Source: Serripes groenlandicus (Eukaryota > Mollusca > Bivalvia > Cardiida > Cardiidae). Taken from it: 64,000 nucleotides of DNA. Made by a program: the position numbers and the translations under genes. Location: positions 141,802,700 to 141,866,699 of the forward strand of contig JASEVX010000003.1 of assembly GCA_031761405.1 (NCBI GenBank), read 5' to 3'. A model generated the notes under the pieces. The model did no database searches and was not told the DNA's origin. It was given only the letters and a program-made list of their open reading frames with translations. This document shows, piece by piece, positions 22,401 through 31,034 of the stretch (position 1 is the stretch's first letter; every line of letters starts with the position of its first letter).

Positions 22401-23639
22401 ACCAAGGCTGCAAAGCTAGAGGCATCTTCTTCACCAGGGAGAATGAGTAAAATTAAATGTCCCTACTGCAAGAAACTTTTATTCAACAACAAATCAAATT
22501 ATGATCGACATATAAAAACACACGAAAAAGCTGAAGATCAACTGCCTAAGGATGAGAAGGATCAGGAAGCACAAGCAAAGGATGAGGACAAGGATGTGAA
22601 TGAGAGCACACCATTTTCATGCAAGGTTTGTTCCAAGACATTTCAGAAGAAAAGAGGTCTCTATATGCATAGCAAAGCTCATGCAAAGAAAAGTCCAAAA
22701 GAAAATAAAGCTCATGATGCAAGGTCTGGTGGTACTTCTTCTGTCAGTTCAGATGTAAGTTTGGACACTGATACAACAGTAAAATCAGATTTTAGTGCAA
22801 AGATAAATGAAGGTGAAAGTGACTTGAACGCTAGCGCTGTGAATATGTCTCAGGGTGAATCAAAACAGGAAGAAAGATCTGATAAAACTCCTTCTGTTGG
22901 TATTTCAGATGTTAATAATGTTAAAAATGGTCATTCCAAAAGGAGAAAATCGGTTCACTTAGAAGATAAAAAAGCTATGGTAAATGAACAAACTGTTGAA
23001 ACACATAAAAAGAAAGATCAAGTTGTTATTAGTCAGATAGATAAATGTGATGAAAACTCAAGTGAAACTGAAACACCTAATGATTTAGAAAGTTTATCAG
23101 TTAAAGGTTCAGTTGATCAAAAAGAAATTATGAATAAAAATGGCAGCAAGTCGGAAACTGACCATGAAACAAACTCTGCAAATGATAATAGTGAAGTGAA
23201 TAATAAAGAGGAAAATGATACTGACGATCGCTCTAAGATCGCACGTAACTTGCCTGCAGTAACAAAAATGTCGGCCGAGGCAGCATTGTCTAAATGGAAG
23301 AGTAAAGTTGCGGCTACACTTTCCTCTCAGCTAGAACTGCGTGCTACTAAGCGTCAGGCAGAATTGGCCAACCCCGAGGCTGCAAAGATTAAGGAATTTT
23401 TGTCAAAAAGTGGTAAACCAGAACGAAAAAACTTTGAGTGCCGAATTTGTGGTGACATGTTCGACTTAGAGAATAAATTTCGAGATCACATGGATGTTCA
23501 TCTAAACCAATCACCACCCTATTGTAGTTTGTGTAATATGTACTTCATGGCGATATATCCTATTCGTAGACTGTTAGAGCACAATAAGAAGAAACATCCA
23601 GATTTGGTGAAAACATCTGCTAGTTCAAAACCACTTTAG
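13029..23639 (+). CDS. Large multi-C2H2 zinc-finger protein, three coding exons, complete
   Basis: The coding sequence is join(13029..13411, 14846..14975, 17589..23639): 6564 nt, 2187 residues plus stop. Introns are GT-AG, and phases agree (phase 2 after exon 1, phase 0 after exon 2). The ATG at 13029 has G at -3 and G at +4, and an in-frame TAA at 12987 lies just upstream, so it is the likely start. I count 24 C2H2 fingers: one at residues 23-45, most between 460 and 1400, then 1682, 1794, 1848, 2120 and 2148. They are separated by long charged, probably disordered linkers. An aspartate/serine run (about 1469-1559), an IKPE sumoylation-type motif (about 1510) and basic patches (RKRGRGRR, KRGKPR) suggest a nuclear DNA- or RNA-binding regulator. 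I recognise no one-to-one vertebrate orthologue and assign no target. Confidence 0.9.
13436..13650. mobile_element. TTAA-230 MITE, degenerate, intron 1
   Basis: TTTAAACGTTTCCCC, CTACAGCAGACAAATT, GAGAAATTGCTCC and GTGTGAGGAAAAAGGTTTGA mark a decayed copy about 25 bp after the exon 1 donor. Confidence 0.5.
13812..14035 (-). mobile_element. TTAA-230 MITE copy, intron 1
   Basis: The right end GAGATGTCAGAAATCATC then TATGTGGGAAAGGGTTAA is well preserved. The left end (GTAAACCGGTCATTTTC) is eroded. Confidence 0.65.
14258..14560 (+). repeat. Dispersed repeat fragment, intron 1
   Basis: AAGGTCACCTGAGCCAAAAA and CAAGGTGATCTATTCTGATC at the left, then low-complexity divergence. The style matches the long elements ending GTGAGCTAAAA elsewhere. 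Boundaries are uncertain. Confidence 0.35.
14580..14797 (+). mobile_element. TTAA-230 MITE copy, intron 1
   Basis: TTAACCTTTTACCACATATA at the left and AAGTGGGAAAGGGTTAA at the right; the inner hairpin is partly lost. It ends about 50 bp before exon 2. Confidence 0.75.
14846..14975 (+). CDS. Zinc-finger gene, coding exon 2
   Basis: This 130-nt exon lies between acceptor TTTTTCAG and donor CAG|GTAATC. Joined to exon 1 it reads R then TEPDTRSVVDTRSPVPDN and ends SRSVQ, with no stop. It is Asp/Arg/Pro/Val-rich with no finger. It has no start of its own, and its support is the exact phase match on both sides. Confidence 0.85.
15400..15960 (-). repeat. Dispersed element, about two tandem units, intron 2
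   Basis: Two units about 160 bp apart share AAGATTGTTGAGAACT/ATTGCGATCGGTTGAAA and CCAGGGGGTGGG/CAAGGGGGTGGT. The units resemble, in reverse, the array at 61310-62230. Confidence 0.5.
15960..17235. other. Intron 2 sequence, no gene recognised
   Basis: No exon or known element is recognised. A hairpin with 21-bp arms sits at 16864-16909. CAGGGGTGGC (about 16484) and GCCACCCCTG (about 16634) form a second inverted pair. Confidence 0.4.
16864..16909. repeat. Perfect-looking hairpin, 21-bp arms
   Basis: CCCAATAAGTCCGTCCAATC (from 16864) and the inverse from 16889 differ at one position, with a CTAA loop. Confidence 0.9.
17236..17540 (-). repeat. Dispersed tandem-unit element, reversed, next to exon 3
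   Basis: Two units with ATTTACCATCATTACCTCCA and TTAACCATCATGACCCTCAT are the inverse of the units at 2160-2600. It ends about 45 bp before the exon 3 acceptor. Confidence 0.6.
17589..23639 (+). CDS. Zinc-finger gene, large terminal coding exon (23 C2H2 fingers)
   Basis: The acceptor TTTATAATTTCAG precedes 17589, and the frame runs 6051 nt to TAG at 23637-23639. The first 288 residues are Ser/Pro/Tyr-rich without fingers. Twenty-three fingers follow, beginning with YTCHLC (residue 460) and ending with PYCSLC (2148). Four fingers (starting near CQIC 19055, CIVC 19875, CKLC 20658, CPLC 20943) have 11 rather than 12 residues between the second Cys and first His. Each is followed after a very short linker by another finger. 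A (GAT)n stretch near 21520 encodes poly-Asp and a TCT/TCG stretch near 21670 encodes poly-Ser. Single 6-kb exons are common in large C2H2 genes. Confidence 0.92.
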   Translation, partial: SPDGRNIPHSTAHTMSYSSTQYLDNIAHPLYSGMNSKHPPTSTFGAYPAQPVPHSADYFSRNQILPKLGPQIYGKSESYYPTEKTHYSHIPEKPHDVYASNQYGVSKNLGQTQDPYYASSPHPSQVSSLSKYEADKMASLPVSSYYTQQSLSTESILKQEIRIAGQKSLYYGPQEVTSLPTSTSNMPYHMTAPKINELSNTHVRESTNKLPERPIANRPFPPGHVSPHLPYSDIYKGSHLQPQVFSSLPSQISPSQIDYNTYKPAVEPVPSVNLHAEGNHVVRQYPLEYTCHLCHLHCTNALLLSEHMKIHAMAQSAALPNYVPQIMSAGSSFTQPASSIKQQPIPENSLASSTSSSSVYNSKDSSLACSICCKTFLKVAYLEEHKKTHHNSEDNKYHCKTCDKCFTTMGKYVRHEAQHKLNASFLYCEFCMASFENKGNYLHHMTKKHGPPNATSSVVEGPSKPAQNVTEGINAGPKLIVDNVNIVDCQICDLEVYCDKLVEHLATHPLFMCRICDCKFVQNSELVEHLMKQHSKELEASESNRNSSESNKGSKSESNMSATVQRPKLEEEDSGLEEDKDEDTRESVNKTIKKELVNVNKADEDKGKKKDESVLKSDGIPPRHINQSSQGVMDGNVKSKSENIDKKTKKTEMKNLKDNLQKKSENDNTVTGNKHPLDNSEFSESEIRDKKMKFSCSKCDRSFAKHGDLVQHVEAHNKDPSRIYCEVCELSYHIKEKGYYIYHMKFHKDSEMIHSDHPAQLPCIVCKKEFKKQVLVSHIVSQHTQFSCDICQWSYSSETSFITHMKRIHAKKFQNLKDIRKIVENKSSPVVYRKLKDVKAEEQDENGGKIKDQDQKKKYQCDVCRKTLTKKSFYEKHMLKHNLSAEEQQISCNLCDITFSSKGTYFYHILKDHSKSTNIESQGHGDIHIKSSDLKKEAASPQGKDAGSAGNRTNVKSERVKQVLTTVLNPETGVFEEKLVDDPEDIEMKVIGKASEKVGNEVNSNDNIDLKDEVKVNIKDVVYCKLCNKSLNIVDLLSHMKTHPFYHCDSCRFTYTKKKPYLHHVRLLHIEQLVNEEIDKLKQLEELKKGPIETKDEHGKPVVAKEKRRRSETAKLMACPLCSGEFKQHLYVQHLNTHLPQSWKCQFCSRRFTKKNILVIHEKSHERVSHGALPYPLYCPSCNASLKSRSTYIEHMCSEHLKKSPFKCKLCSETFLFEKGAECHMRCQHDSNGRFVWKLDGEGVKFDVRTGRIFDTTSDYIQEIREINDLFLHSGKPEIWTRTSRKRGRGRRTSESTESDDSSSSDTSSSDGDDDDDDESDEKPKMDTSDGDYIPKNILPRIKPEPVTEKSEVDDNDSSSDDSSSLSSSSSSSSLTSDDDEQDDVKKDPDVSIGSRLQQRRTDKIDDEKYNPRGTRTRQQKGDKSPVKRQQTPVRRHSSGAISRRSSPRSGQLNTKQNESVEKEVKAAKRKSVDVDGGTRNTRAKVEKVSQSVQNKNRKDKTDKMDKTLTKCPCCVLRFNCERKLSNHIHCKHKSYKAKRGKPRSLASTPSSGRLRTRNRNLRSDVSEPSLSNMPNKRAVVKISPLHMDKDETRIVKTQNLDKPTKAAKLEASSSPGRMSKIKCPYCKKLLFNNKSNYDRHIKTHEKAEDQLPKDEKDQEAQAKDEDKDVNESTPFSCKVCSKTFQKKRGLYMHSKAHAKKSPKENKAHDARSGGTSSVSSDVSLDTDTTVKSDFSAKINEGESDLNASAVNMSQGESKQEERSDKTPSVGISDVNNVKNGHSKRRKSVHLEDKKAMVNEQTVETHKKKDQVVISQIDKCDENSSETETPNDLESLSVKGSVDQKEIMNKNGSKSETDHETNSANDNSEVNNKEENDTDDRSKIARNLPAVTKMSAEAALSKWKSKVAATLSSQLELRATKRQAELANPEAAKIKEFLSKSGKPERKNFECRICGDMFDLENKFRDHMDVHLNQSPPYCSLCNMYFMAIYPIRRLLEHNKKKHPDLVKTSASSKPL

Positions 23640-23802
23640 TTTTACTGTGTAACCAATTTTTGTTAGATTTATGTGTTGTCATTGTATATTACAAGTATCA
23701 TATCGGCCAGGTCTTATGAAAATTGACTTTCTGATTCAATGAAGATTTAGACAATCTGTGCCACTGCAGTATGATTAGGATCTTTTCTGTTTGCCATTTA
23801 AT

Positions 23803-23940
23803 AGTCTTTACCTTTTTGAACCCTCTGCAGCAGACTACTTTTGAAAACATTGTGACAAAAGGAGAAATTGCTCAATTGTTTACAAGTGTCATCTGCTACA
23901 GAGGTGTCAGAAATCTTCTGTATGAGGGAAAGGGCTCTTC
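23803..23940. mobile_element. TTAA-230 MITE, truncated
   Basis: CTCTGCAGCAGACTACTTTT, GAGAAATTGCTCAATTG and TGTATGAGGGAAAGGG mark a shortened copy just after the zinc-finger stop. Confidence 0.6.
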
Positions 23941-24163
23941 AAGTGTGACAATGGCTATTTTGTAGTGTTTCATCTCATGATAAGTAACATGATTATGCCA
24001 AATTTATTAGTTTCCCCTAATTTCATCCTGTACTGTATAAATGCTATGATTGTTCATGGTTGTATGCTTTGAAAAAGATATCTGGATAATTAGAATTGCA
24101 AGTTTAGTGTCTGTTGAAGGTAAAAAAGATGCAAGTTTACAGTCTGTTGAAGGTAACATAACA

Positions 24164-24430
24164 TATGAACCGTCCCCCGAGAAAACCAACATTGTGGACT
24201 TTGCGTAAAGTATCAACCTGGATCTGCCTAAGCATGCCGCGCAGGCGAACCCGGACATACACTTTTTGCCTCTTGTGGATTTTCTGTTTCAGGAATCATT
24301 ACTCTATACCTCTATCCACCTGAGACGGAATGTGTTGGCCCCGATTAGCCTGCGCGGACTGCGCAAGGTGATCTGGGTTGGTATATTACGCAGAAGTCAT
24401 AATGTTGGTTTTCTCGCGTGACGGCTCATA
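24164..24430. mobile_element. GAGCCGT foldback element, full length
   Basis: TGAACCGTCCCCCGAGAAAAC...GTTTTCTCGCGTGACGGCTC are the ends; interior as at 5061-5307. A 32-bp tandem pair (GCAAGTTTA...GTCTGTTGAAGGTAA) precedes it. Confidence 0.8.
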
Positions 24431-24728
24431 TTATTAAGTCAACCATTTCCCAGATACATATCGCATTTGATGCCTCTGCAGCAAACAAAATTTGAAAACA
24501 TTGTGGGAATAAGAGAAATTGCTTATTGCAAGTAATATCACATTTTTCCACCATACTTTCAGCTCAGTAAGAAAATTATACTGCTATTGTCGTGGTTTTA
24601 GAGTCTTCTTGTTAAGCAAACAATAAACTCTTTTTCCAATATTGTTTTTAATGAAATCTTTTTCCATCAAGATGATCTTGAACAAATACAATTTAAAAGC
24701 TGGAAGAATTCCTGTTTCTTGAAATAAA

Positions 24729-24992
24729 GAGTACTTGTATTTTAGATAAACACTTTTCCCTGATAAAGATGGCATCAGAAAACATTGAGAAAAAGAGTAC
24801 TTGTATTTTAGATAAACATTTTTCCCTGATAAATATGGCGTCAGAAAACATTGAGTAAAAGAGTACTTGTATTTTAGATAAACACTTTTCCCTGATAAAG
24901 ATGGCGTCAGAAAACATTGAGAAAAAGAGTACTTGTATTTTAGATAAACACTTTTCCCTGATAAAGATGGCATCAGAAAACATTGAGAAAAA
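24729..24992 (+). repeat. 66-bp tandem repeat, four units
   Basis: GAGTACTTGTATTTTAGATA recurs at 24729, 24795, 24861 and 24927. Each unit contains TTTTCCCTGATAAAGATGGC and ends GAAAACATTGAGAAAAA. The period is a multiple of three, so both strands stay open and give artificial repeat ORFs. Confidence 0.95.
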
Positions 24993-25294
24993 GAGAATTT
25001 CACATGATGACCAATTTCTCCTTTTTGTTCAATTTTTCAAGATTGGCAAAACTATGGAAACAATAAATGAAAGTATGCTTTCTGTATAGAGTCACAAGCA
25101 ATTTCTGCTTTCACCACAATGTTTTCTAAAGCTGTCTGATGTAGAGGTGTAGAAAGCATCTGTATGTAGAAAAAGGTTAAAAATCTATTGATGAATACTT
25201 ACTTGTAATTATAACAATTGTGATTGTTGGTCTGATTAATTAATATGATTTGTATGTTAATGATTCCCAGCCTAATTCATTATCATGTTTTGTC

Positions 25295-25524
25295 TTAACC
25301 CTTTCCCACATATAGACGCTTTCTGACTCCTCTGCAGCAGACAGCTTTTTGAAAACATACTGACAAAAGAAGAAATTGCTCAAAACAAGCGATTTCTCCT
25401 TTTGCCACAATGTTTTCCACTTTTAGTCATAGGTTATCCATTCAATTATATAGATTTTCTATTTTTTGACAAAATATGTTTAAAGTCGTCTGATGCAGAA
25501 TTGTCGTATGAGGGAAAGGGTTAA
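25295..25524 (+). mobile_element. TTAA-230 MITE, full length (reference for long-arm-left orientation)
   Basis: It is exactly 230 bp. TTAACCCTTTCCCACATATA-GACGCTTTCTGACTCC at the left, inner hairpin AGAAATTGCTC/AAAACAAGCGATTTCT, and GTCGTATGAGGGAAAGGG-TTAA at the right. Confidence 0.92.
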
Positions 25525-25909
25525 ACCTTTTCCTATATGCAGACATATTTTGATTGATGATTTTCAGCAGAGTTGAAAACACTGTTGCAATAGGATAAAT
25601 TGATCATAGTGAGCAATTCCTCTATATGCCACAAGGTTTTCAATGGTACAACTCCTTTTTATAATGATACAGATGTTCCATGTTTTAAAAGTCCTCTGCT
25701 GCAGATTTGTTGTACGTTGGCTGTTTCCCTGATACAATAAATCTGCAGCAGATGTTATTGAAAATATATCAGCAACAATATGGAACAATTTCTTTGAAGG
25801 AATGTATAATTATTAAATAGTTGAAAACATTGTTGCAAAAGGAGAAATTTCTCATTATGAGCAATTTCTCGTTTTGCTAAAGTATTTTCTGCAGGTGGGA
25901 AAGGGTTAA
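25521..25909. mobile_element. Two degenerate TTAA-230 copies
   Basis: Hairpins near 25600 (TTGATCATAGTGAGCAA) and 25855 (GAAATTTCTCATTATGAGC), and a right end GTGGGAAAGGGTTAA at 25909. Confidence 0.5.
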
Positions 25910-26210
25910 GTTGTGCCTATTATTTTCTGGCAGTTATTTTTTGAATTGATGATATCGGGTCATGTTTTTAAGAAAATTTGTATACATTCATTGGTTAAAT
26001 GTTCTTTTTTTCTCTCATTTGTTTTTGTTCCATAATAGGTAAATGGATGTTTATACTGGTCATTTGTGCGTTTATATTAGTATGCATGTTCCATTGTTTC
26101 TGTTCTAGATCTGTTATAACATTCATTATTAGGTTGAATATAAGAAGAAGAAGAAGAAGGGCTGATGACATGCTGTGTCTTTTTATATCTTTGGCAACTA
26201 AAGCTCCAAT

Positions 26211-26358
26211 GTTAACTTTTTCCCACATATAGTAGAACTGTAGCAGATAGCTTTGGAAATATAATCAACAATAAGGAAACTTTTTATAAACGAGTTGAAA
26301 ATATTGTGGTTCTTTTGCCACAATGTTTTCAAAAGTTGTCTGTAAGTGGGAAAGGGTT
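26211..26358. mobile_element. TTAA-230 MITE, short form
   Basis: TTAACTTTTTCCCACATATA and GTAAGTGGGAAAGGGTT enclose a reduced hairpin (CATTGTGG-like). Confidence 0.6.
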
Positions 26359-26454
26359 CAGGAAGTTATTATAATTATTCATTAGCACCATAACGGAGAC
26401 TTTATATATAGGTTTAGACATGGTACATCTTAGAACAAGGTCACTCTTAGTCCT

Positions 26455-26683
26455 ATAACCCTTTCCCTCATACCACAATTCTGCAGCAAACGATTTTGAA
26501 ACTATTGAGACTAAAAAATGGAATATCTCTGTAAATGAAAATATAATTGATGCAGGAAGTTGAAAACATTGTGACAAAAGGAGAAATTGCTCATCATGAG
26601 CAATTTCTTCTTTTGTCACAGTGTTTTCAGAAGTCGTCTGCTGCAGAGGCGTCAGAAAGCGTCTACATGAGGTAAAGTGTTAA
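26455..26683 (-). mobile_element. TTAA-230 MITE, near full length
   Basis: ATAACCCTTTCCCTCATACC at the left; hairpin GAGAAATTGCTCATCATGAG; GGCGTCAGAAAGCGTCTACA and TTAA at the right. Confidence 0.85.
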
Positions 26684-27039
26684 AGTGGAATGGGAAAGAT
26701 GCATTAATATTTTGATATTTTTCTTTTGTTTATGTGACAAGCACTTGGAAATTGAACAGTCAATCATAGTATCCAGTGGTGTGAAGTCTGGCTCCCTTTC
26801 TAATTCATGTTAATCTTTAAAGATCTGTTTTGGTGCGAGCGTACTTGAATTATACTCTCACTTGCTCTCATGTACATATTTTTCATTCCATTCATCAGAT
26901 AGTTGAAAGAGTGTCAATATCATCATTGCAATATTGGTTAATTTCTTCTGTTACAATTGATTCATACTAAGTAAGGTTAAATTGCAATTATGATTTTGCA
27001 TAGCATAGTTCTAGTCATAGTATGCATAGCTATTACTTC

Positions 27040-27255
27040 TCTTTTATACTTATCCACCTATAGACTCATTTTGACGCATCTGCAACAGACGACTTTAGGA
27101 AATTGACAAAAAGAGAAATTGCTTCTTTTGAGCAATTTCTCCTTTTGTCACAATGTTTTCAACATAGTGGCAAAAGGAGAGATATTTCAGTATGAGCAAT
27201 CTCTTGTATGTCACTGTGTTTTAAATTAAAAAGTCATCTGCATTTTGAAAAAGGT
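27040..27255 (+). mobile_element. TTAA-230 MITE, degenerate
   Basis: CCACCTATAGACTCATTTTG then ACGCATCTGCAACAGACGAC, and a strong hairpin AGAAATTGCTTCTTTTGAGC. Ends are eroded. Confidence 0.6.
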
Positions 27256-27440
27256 AAATTGTTTCCCTGTTAAGGAAAATTGGTTACAGATGACTGTTAA
27301 ACACATTGTGAGAAAATGCTTGAAATTCTTTCATAATAAAGACAAAATAATGAAACAAATTTGAAAACATTTGAAATAGAAATTGCTTACTTTTACCACA
27401 ATGTTTAAAAATTATCTGCTGCTATGTCACAAGTGTGGTT

Positions 27441-27672
27441 ATAAGTGAAGAAGTTGAGTGGTTAGCGTCGGGGATTTTGAAACCGGGTGTCCCGGGTTTG
27501 ATCCCCAGTGGCGGCACTACAGTCATGGTTGAGTGCCCCTTGGGCAAGGCATGTTTTCTAGCCTAGTACTGGTTTGTTTACCCAGGGATCATGAATAAGT
27601 GAACTGTTGCCGTGATATAACTGAAATAATGTTGAAAGCGGCGTAAAACCCAAATAAATAAGTGAAGAGGTT
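27441..27672 (+). mobile_element. tRNA-derived SINE with 15-bp target duplication
   Basis: The body is 27456-27657. The tRNA-like head GAGTGGTTAGCGTCGGGG has a B-box-like GGTTTGATCCC. The middle contains TAGTACTGGTTTGTTTACCC. The tail is TGATATAACTGAAATAATG, GAAAGCGGCGTAAAACCC and an A-rich end. The flanks ATAAGTGAAGAAGTT (27441-27455) and ATAAGTGAAGAGGTT (27658-27672) differ at one base and are the target duplication. Confidence 0.88.
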
Positions 27673-28870
27673 TTGACCAGATCTGATTGATATTTTTGAA
27701 AGTTTTTTATGTACTTTTTCTTTTTTCATATATTATACAATGGTTAATTTTTCTATGGTAGAACTTACAACTTTGTTGTTCGAAATGATTTATTTTTTAC
27801 CCAATCAATTTTGCTGTTCTGTGAGCAAAAATTAAATTTACAGATTAAATACATCATTATTTTATAGTTTGTAAAAGTAGAATACACATTTTCTTTTATA
27901 TTTGCCATGTTTTAGTGTTGGCCATTTCAAACACATTTGATAGAGTAGAGAGTTAGAAAAGAAGAGATTCTGCTGACAATGTTTTCAAAACTCATCTGCT
28001 GCCAAAGCAACAAATGTTGTCTATATTAGAAAATGGATTAATTCCCAACAGGAGACGATTTTTAGAAAACATAGTCATTGTTTCTGTTCAGCAATTTGTT
28101 GTTTTCTGACATTTTTCCCTCCTAGTAGAAAATAATTCTGTTACTATTCAAGTTTTTTATTGATTTCTTCAGATGCAAAGATTTGAAATAAAATAAATGA
28201 AATCTTAAATACCGGATGCGATAAATGTTGAATTTTTATGAACATAATAATTTTGATTGTGTGACCAATTATATTTAGCTTATCTGTAGGTTTTGTTGTT
28301 CAAATTTTTTGAGGCATCTGGATTCATAATTGTCAGTCCATAATGCATGTAGGAGTTATGGCCCCTTGTTTAGCAAAAGTAGATCAAATTAGCCGTGTCT
28401 GTTCTCTCATGTTGTCAGTTCTTATATCAAAATCTTCCATTATTACATAAGCCCTAGTGACAGCTGTATTTTGTCACTTTTTGTTCTTACCAAGTTGTCT
28501 GGGTCCCAGTGGTCAAGTCTATGGTAAATGTAAGTTCTAAAGTTGCTTGGTTGTGAAAGTGTTTGTATATTAGAACAAAATCATTGAAAACTGTATAATG
28601 GCAGTCATGTTTGTGAATCATCTACAAGGCTGTGAACAAATTTAGTGTATATTGTTTCATTTTTCTGTCATTAAAGATTTTGTAATCGCATACTTTGTAA
28701 ACAAATTTACTTACTTTCTCAGTAGGTGAGCCGTAAAAGATTTGAAAACAATGTGGGAAAATGATCAGTTCTCCTTTCCTCACAATGTTTTCAAATATGT
28801 ATCAAAAGTTACTACAGAAGCACCCAGATTTGAGAAAGGGCTTGAATTGTTGAACATATCAGGTCTTTGT
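27673..28870. other. Intergenic, no gene recognised
   Basis: AT-rich sequence with decayed MITE pieces (for example CAGGAGACGATTTTTAGAAA near 28050 and the hairpin near 28770). No exon is seen. Confidence 0.4.
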
Positions 28871-28877
28871 ATATCAA

Positions 28878-29102
28878 TTAACCCTTTCCCTCATATAGAC
28901 GCTTTCTGACACCTCTGCAGTAGACGGCTTTTTGAAAACATTGTGACAAAAGAAGAAATTACTCAAAACAAGCTTTTTGCAACAATGTTTTCCACTTTTA
29001 GTCATAGGTTATCCATTCAATTATAGAGATTTTCTATTTTTTGACAATATATGTTCAAAGTCGTCTGCTGTAGAATTGTCGTATGAGGTGGAAAAGGGTT
29101 AA
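28878..29102 (+). mobile_element. TTAA-230 MITE copy
   Basis: TTAACCCTTTCCCTCATATA-GACGCTTTCTGACACC at the left and GTATGAGGTGGAAAAGGGTTAA at the right. Part of the inner hairpin's right arm is deleted. Confidence 0.85.
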
Positions 29103-29398
29103 TTCAAGGATCACTTGTTAGTCTGGTGTGTCAGCTGTTATTATAAGAAAACGAAATCTGAAATGTAAAATCAGTGTTAGATCTTTACCTTTTATGATCT
29201 ACCTAAAGAATAATCTGCTTTGTAAGCATCATTCTTAGAATGCAATAAGTGAAATGTTAGATCATTGTCATGTCATGATTGAAATATTGTAGGCAAAGAA
29301 ATGATTGTTTGTTTTTGGCAATTTCTCATTTTTCCACAGAATTGTTATTTGTCAACTGCTGCACAGAAGTTAAAAGCTATCTCTATATACGGAAAGTG

Positions 29399-29610
29399 TT
29401 AATCTGTTTCCCACATACAACCCGTCAGTAATAGTTACCTTGAAAACAATGAAAGCCCCTAAGAATGAAATTTTATTATTGAATAGAGTTGAAACTTTGT
29501 GGCAAAAGGATAAATTGCTCATATTGAGGAATTTTTCCTTTTTGCCACATATTTTTCTAAAGATATCTGCTTCAAAGTGTTGAAATGCATCTCAGGAAGG
29601 AAAATGTTTA
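29399..29610 (-). mobile_element. TTAA-230 MITE, degenerate
   Basis: TTAATCTGTTTCCCACATAC at the left; hairpin GGATAAATTGCTCATATTGA. Its TTAA also ends an older eroded copy (about 29250-29402). Confidence 0.55.
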
Positions 29611-29796
29611 TGATGCGATTCTTATAACAATTAAAACAAACATAAACAAAATGTAATTTGAGTTATTTTGCTTGCTTTGAAAGCTTCAGACGAAAAAGAA
29701 ATAACAATTGGAAGATTCAGAAGTATAATTTTGATATATCAGTAGACCTATTTTAAGCTAATTCTTCTTTCCATAAATGTCTTTGAAAGATCTTCC

Positions 29797-30015
29797 TTAC
29801 CCCTTTTCATTTAAAACAAATCTGCTGCAGATATGACATTGAAAACATCTAGGCACAAATATTAAAAATCTCTTTAATGGAATACAGTTGAAAAAAGTGT
29901 GACAAAAGTTGCAATCGTACATTTTGAGCAAATTTTCTTTTTGTAACTTATGTTTACAAAATTGGTCTGCTGCAGATGCATATAAATGTGTTTATATGAT
30001 GGAAGGGGTTACAGA
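29797..30015 (-). mobile_element. TTAA-230 MITE, degenerate
   Basis: CCCCTTTTCATTTAAAACAA, CTGCTGCAGATATGACATTG, GTCTGCTGCAGATGCATA and GATGGAAGGGGTTA. Confidence 0.55.
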
Positions 30016-30218
30016 GTTCCAAAAGTTGCCTTATAGCTACTGTCACTAACCGATTTTGATGAAAAAAGATTGCATATATATAGATTTTGTATTCTGTTTA
30101 GTCAAGATATCCCTCTAGCAGACACAACTTATGAGCATTTTCACAATTTTAATTAATATTTTCAAGATTGTGCATTCAATTTTCTGGTTGTAACCTTTCC
30201 ACCTACAAAAAAGGTCAC

Positions 30219-30421
30219 TTAACCCATTATAACATACAACGAAGTAGACAACTTGAAAACATCTGGGGCAGAGTATGGAAAGTTGCTATAAATGAAAGAA
30301 GAATTGTTGATTCGAGTTGAAAAAATTGTGGCAACAAAGGTGGAAATTGTGCATTATTAACAACTTCTCCTCCTGCCACACTGTGTTCAAAAGTGACTTG
30401 CTGCATGTGGAAAAAGATTAA
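30219..30421 (-). mobile_element. TTAA-230 MITE copy, end-to-end with the next
   Basis: TTAACCCATTATAACATACA at the left; the right end GCATGTGGAAAAAGATTAA shares TTAA 30418-30421 with the following copy. Confidence 0.65.
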
Positions 30422-30640
30422 CCCTTTTCCAACAAAAAGAAGCTTTCCGACGCCTCTGCAGCCGACAACTGAAAACATGTTGGCAAAAAAGTAAAAAATC
30501 TCCATAAATGAGAGTTTAATTGGCAAAATAAGAACTTGCTTACTTTAAGTAATTTCTCCATTTGTCGCAATGTTTGTGTTTTTTCAAAAGTCATCTGCTG
30601 CAGAGATGTCAGAAGGTGTCTATATGTGAGAAAGGGTTAA
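30418..30640. mobile_element. TTAA-230 MITE with two long arms
   Basis: The left arm GAAGCTTTCCGACGCCTCTG and right arm CAGAGATGTCAGAAGGTGTC are both long-arm type, unlike most copies. It ends AGAAAGGGTTAA. Confidence 0.75.
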
Positions 30641-30850
30641 CATATCTGAGCGGGTAGACTCTAAAAAGCAGTGTCCTCTTACTTTCACTAACATTGTGCC
30701 CATTTTGATCTGGTTATGATGGTATATGATTTATGATTGTTGTAGTCTGTATATAGTCCCAAGTGTGGATATTGATGTCGCTGGTGGCAGTTCAGCAGAT
30801 TCCCAGTAATTGCTAATTTACATTTTTTTCCATTATTTCAAAAATTAATC

Positions 30851-31005
30851 TAACCCTTTCCCACTTGCAGACGCATCTTCAGCAGTCATTTTTGGAAAAA
30901 AAAAAAACGATATTGCAAAAGGAGAAATTTTCCATTATTTTGTTTATATACAATGTAGTTTCAAAGTTGTCTGCTGCAGATTTATTGTATGTCGAAAAGG
31001 ATTAA
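30851..31005 (+). mobile_element. TTAA-230 MITE, internal deletion
   Basis: TAACCCTTTCCCACTTGCAG-ACGCATC at the left; GTTGTCTGCTGCAGATTTAT and ATTAA at the right; 155 bp. Confidence 0.7.
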
Positions 31006-31034
31006 TTATACGATCATTTTGTGGTCTGTTTGAA

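Noticed and set aside
24584..25003. 139-residue minus-strand ORF with four 22-residue repeats
   Set aside because: It is an artefact of the 66-bp minisatellite; two minus frames and one plus frame are open alike and no start or splice context is seen.
25999..26232. 77-residue ORF with a hydrophobic segment and six arginines
   Set aside because: The arginines come from an AGA microsatellite, the rest is AT-rich, and the end lies in a MITE.
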